Source of the DNA: an uncultured Coriobacteriaceae bacterium
Lineage (GTDB): Bacteria > Actinomycetota > Coriobacteriia > Coriobacteriales > Atopobiaceae
DNA length: 5,011 nucleotides
NCBI GenBank assembly: GCA_902772085.1
Contig: CACXZL010000179.1
Location: 1-5,011, forward strand
Direction: 5' to 3'
Positions within the stretch are counted from its first letter, which is position 1. The number at the start of each line of letters is the position of its first letter. Of the stretch, positions 4,651-5,011 are shown one piece after another. Under the pieces are notes generated by a model. That model worked only from the letters and a program-made list of their open reading frames with translations, searched no databases and was not told the origin of the DNA. A program made the position numbers and the translations under genes.

Positions 4651-5011
4651 ATGCGGGAGAAGACGTCATACGAGGAGGACGTGCGGCTTATCGAGAAGCT
4701 CATCGCCAACTGGGAGGACGAGACAGTCGAGTTCAAGGAGGCGGGCAAAGACTTCAAAACCGACGAAATCGGTAAGTACGTCTCCGCCCTCAGCAACGAA
4801 GCAAACCTCGCTGGCGTCGACTCAGCATGGCTCGTCTTCGGCGTGCGCAACAAGACCCGCGTGGTCGTCGGCACGGACTACCGCACCGAGCCGAAACGCC
4901 TCGACCTCACGAAGAGGCAGATCTACGAGGGCACCCGGCCCAGCATCGCCCTGCGCGGCATCCGCGCTATCGATCACCTGTCAGGTCGCCTGGTCGTTTT
5001 CGAGATACCCC
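4651..5011 (+). CDS. AlbA_2/Schlafen-type putative DNA-binding protein, N-terminal part (cut by window end)
   Basis: The first 120 codons are present. A helical lead (MREKTSYEEDVRLIEKLIAN) is followed by ETVEFKEAG (24-32), EIGKYVSALSNEANLAGVDS (39-58) and AWLVFGVRNKTRVVVGTDYR (59-78). The E..EFKEA, then K.(I/V)SA(L)(S)NEAN, then W.(V/I)FGV....VVGT order is the AlbA_2 (formerly AAA_4) domain of Schlafen-like and RecG-like proteins. Those proteins usually continue into a C-terminal winged-helix region, which is outside the window. Family knowledge: the domain binds nucleic acid and in some members is linked to RNA or DNA cleavage; bacterial copies are often found in mobile and defence islands, and many are annotated only as transcriptional regulators or helicases. 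The function here is not settled by sequence. Confidence 0.85.
   Translation, partial: MREKTSYEEDVRLIEKLIANWEDETVEFKEAGKDFKTDEIGKYVSALSNEANLAGVDSAWLVFGVRNKTRVVVGTDYRTEPKRLDLTKRQIYEGTRPSIALRGIRAIDHLSGRLVVFEIP

Noticed and set aside
1..5011. CRISPR array
   Set aside because: No regularly spaced direct repeats with unique spacers; the 12-bp units at 4087-4122 are contiguous and too short.

Overview
The window looks like part of an accessory island (a decayed prophage or integrative element) from a fairly high-GC Gram-positive bacterium. An actinobacterium of the Coriobacteriia type is my best guess. The guess rests on base composition, SD-type ribosome sites, an IS3-type transposase tail and a BspA-like repeat protein carrying a phage-associated helical motif. 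It is an inference from style, not a database match.

Layout. (1) 1-1514, plus strand: the C-terminal part of an AAA15/RloA-type ATPase, overlapping by one base with a complete RloB-type Toprim-like gene. The pair matches the RloA-RloB (AbiL-like) class of two-gene phage-defence modules. (2) 1515-1980: a spacer with two mutually exclusive hairpins, the first 23 codons of a small gene with a good ribosome site, then two transposase C-terminal remnants joined head to head through a 20-bp near-perfect palindrome. (3) About 1982-3269: a BspA/DUF285-like repeat gene that lost its start to the insertion sequence and has two internal frameshifts, so it is a pseudogene. A hairpin follows it. (4) 3325-3896, minus strand: a 56-residue excisionase-like winged-helix protein and, upstream of it, a 102-residue unknown protein with a strong ribosome site. 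(5) About 3900-4350: an attachment-site region. It has a 52-nt 3' fragment of a tRNA-Val(GAC) gene with CCA end, a rho-independent terminator just beyond that end, and copies of a GGACACC/GGTGTCC motif on both sides, including three perfectly spaced 12-bp tandem units. (6) 4350-4650: non-coding DNA unusually rich in short palindromes. (7) 4651 to the window end: the start of an AlbA_2/Schlafen-type protein.

Reading together: the island appears to have entered at the 3' end of a tRNA-Val gene. The excisionase-like gene and the repeat motifs would belong to the recombination machinery, but no integrase lies in the window. RloAB, and perhaps the AlbA_2 gene, would be cargo with a defence role. 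Motif copies on both sides of a tRNA 3' fragment with no 5' half suggest either an attP in a circular or free form, or the junction of two tandem elements at the same tRNA. The sequence alone cannot decide between these.
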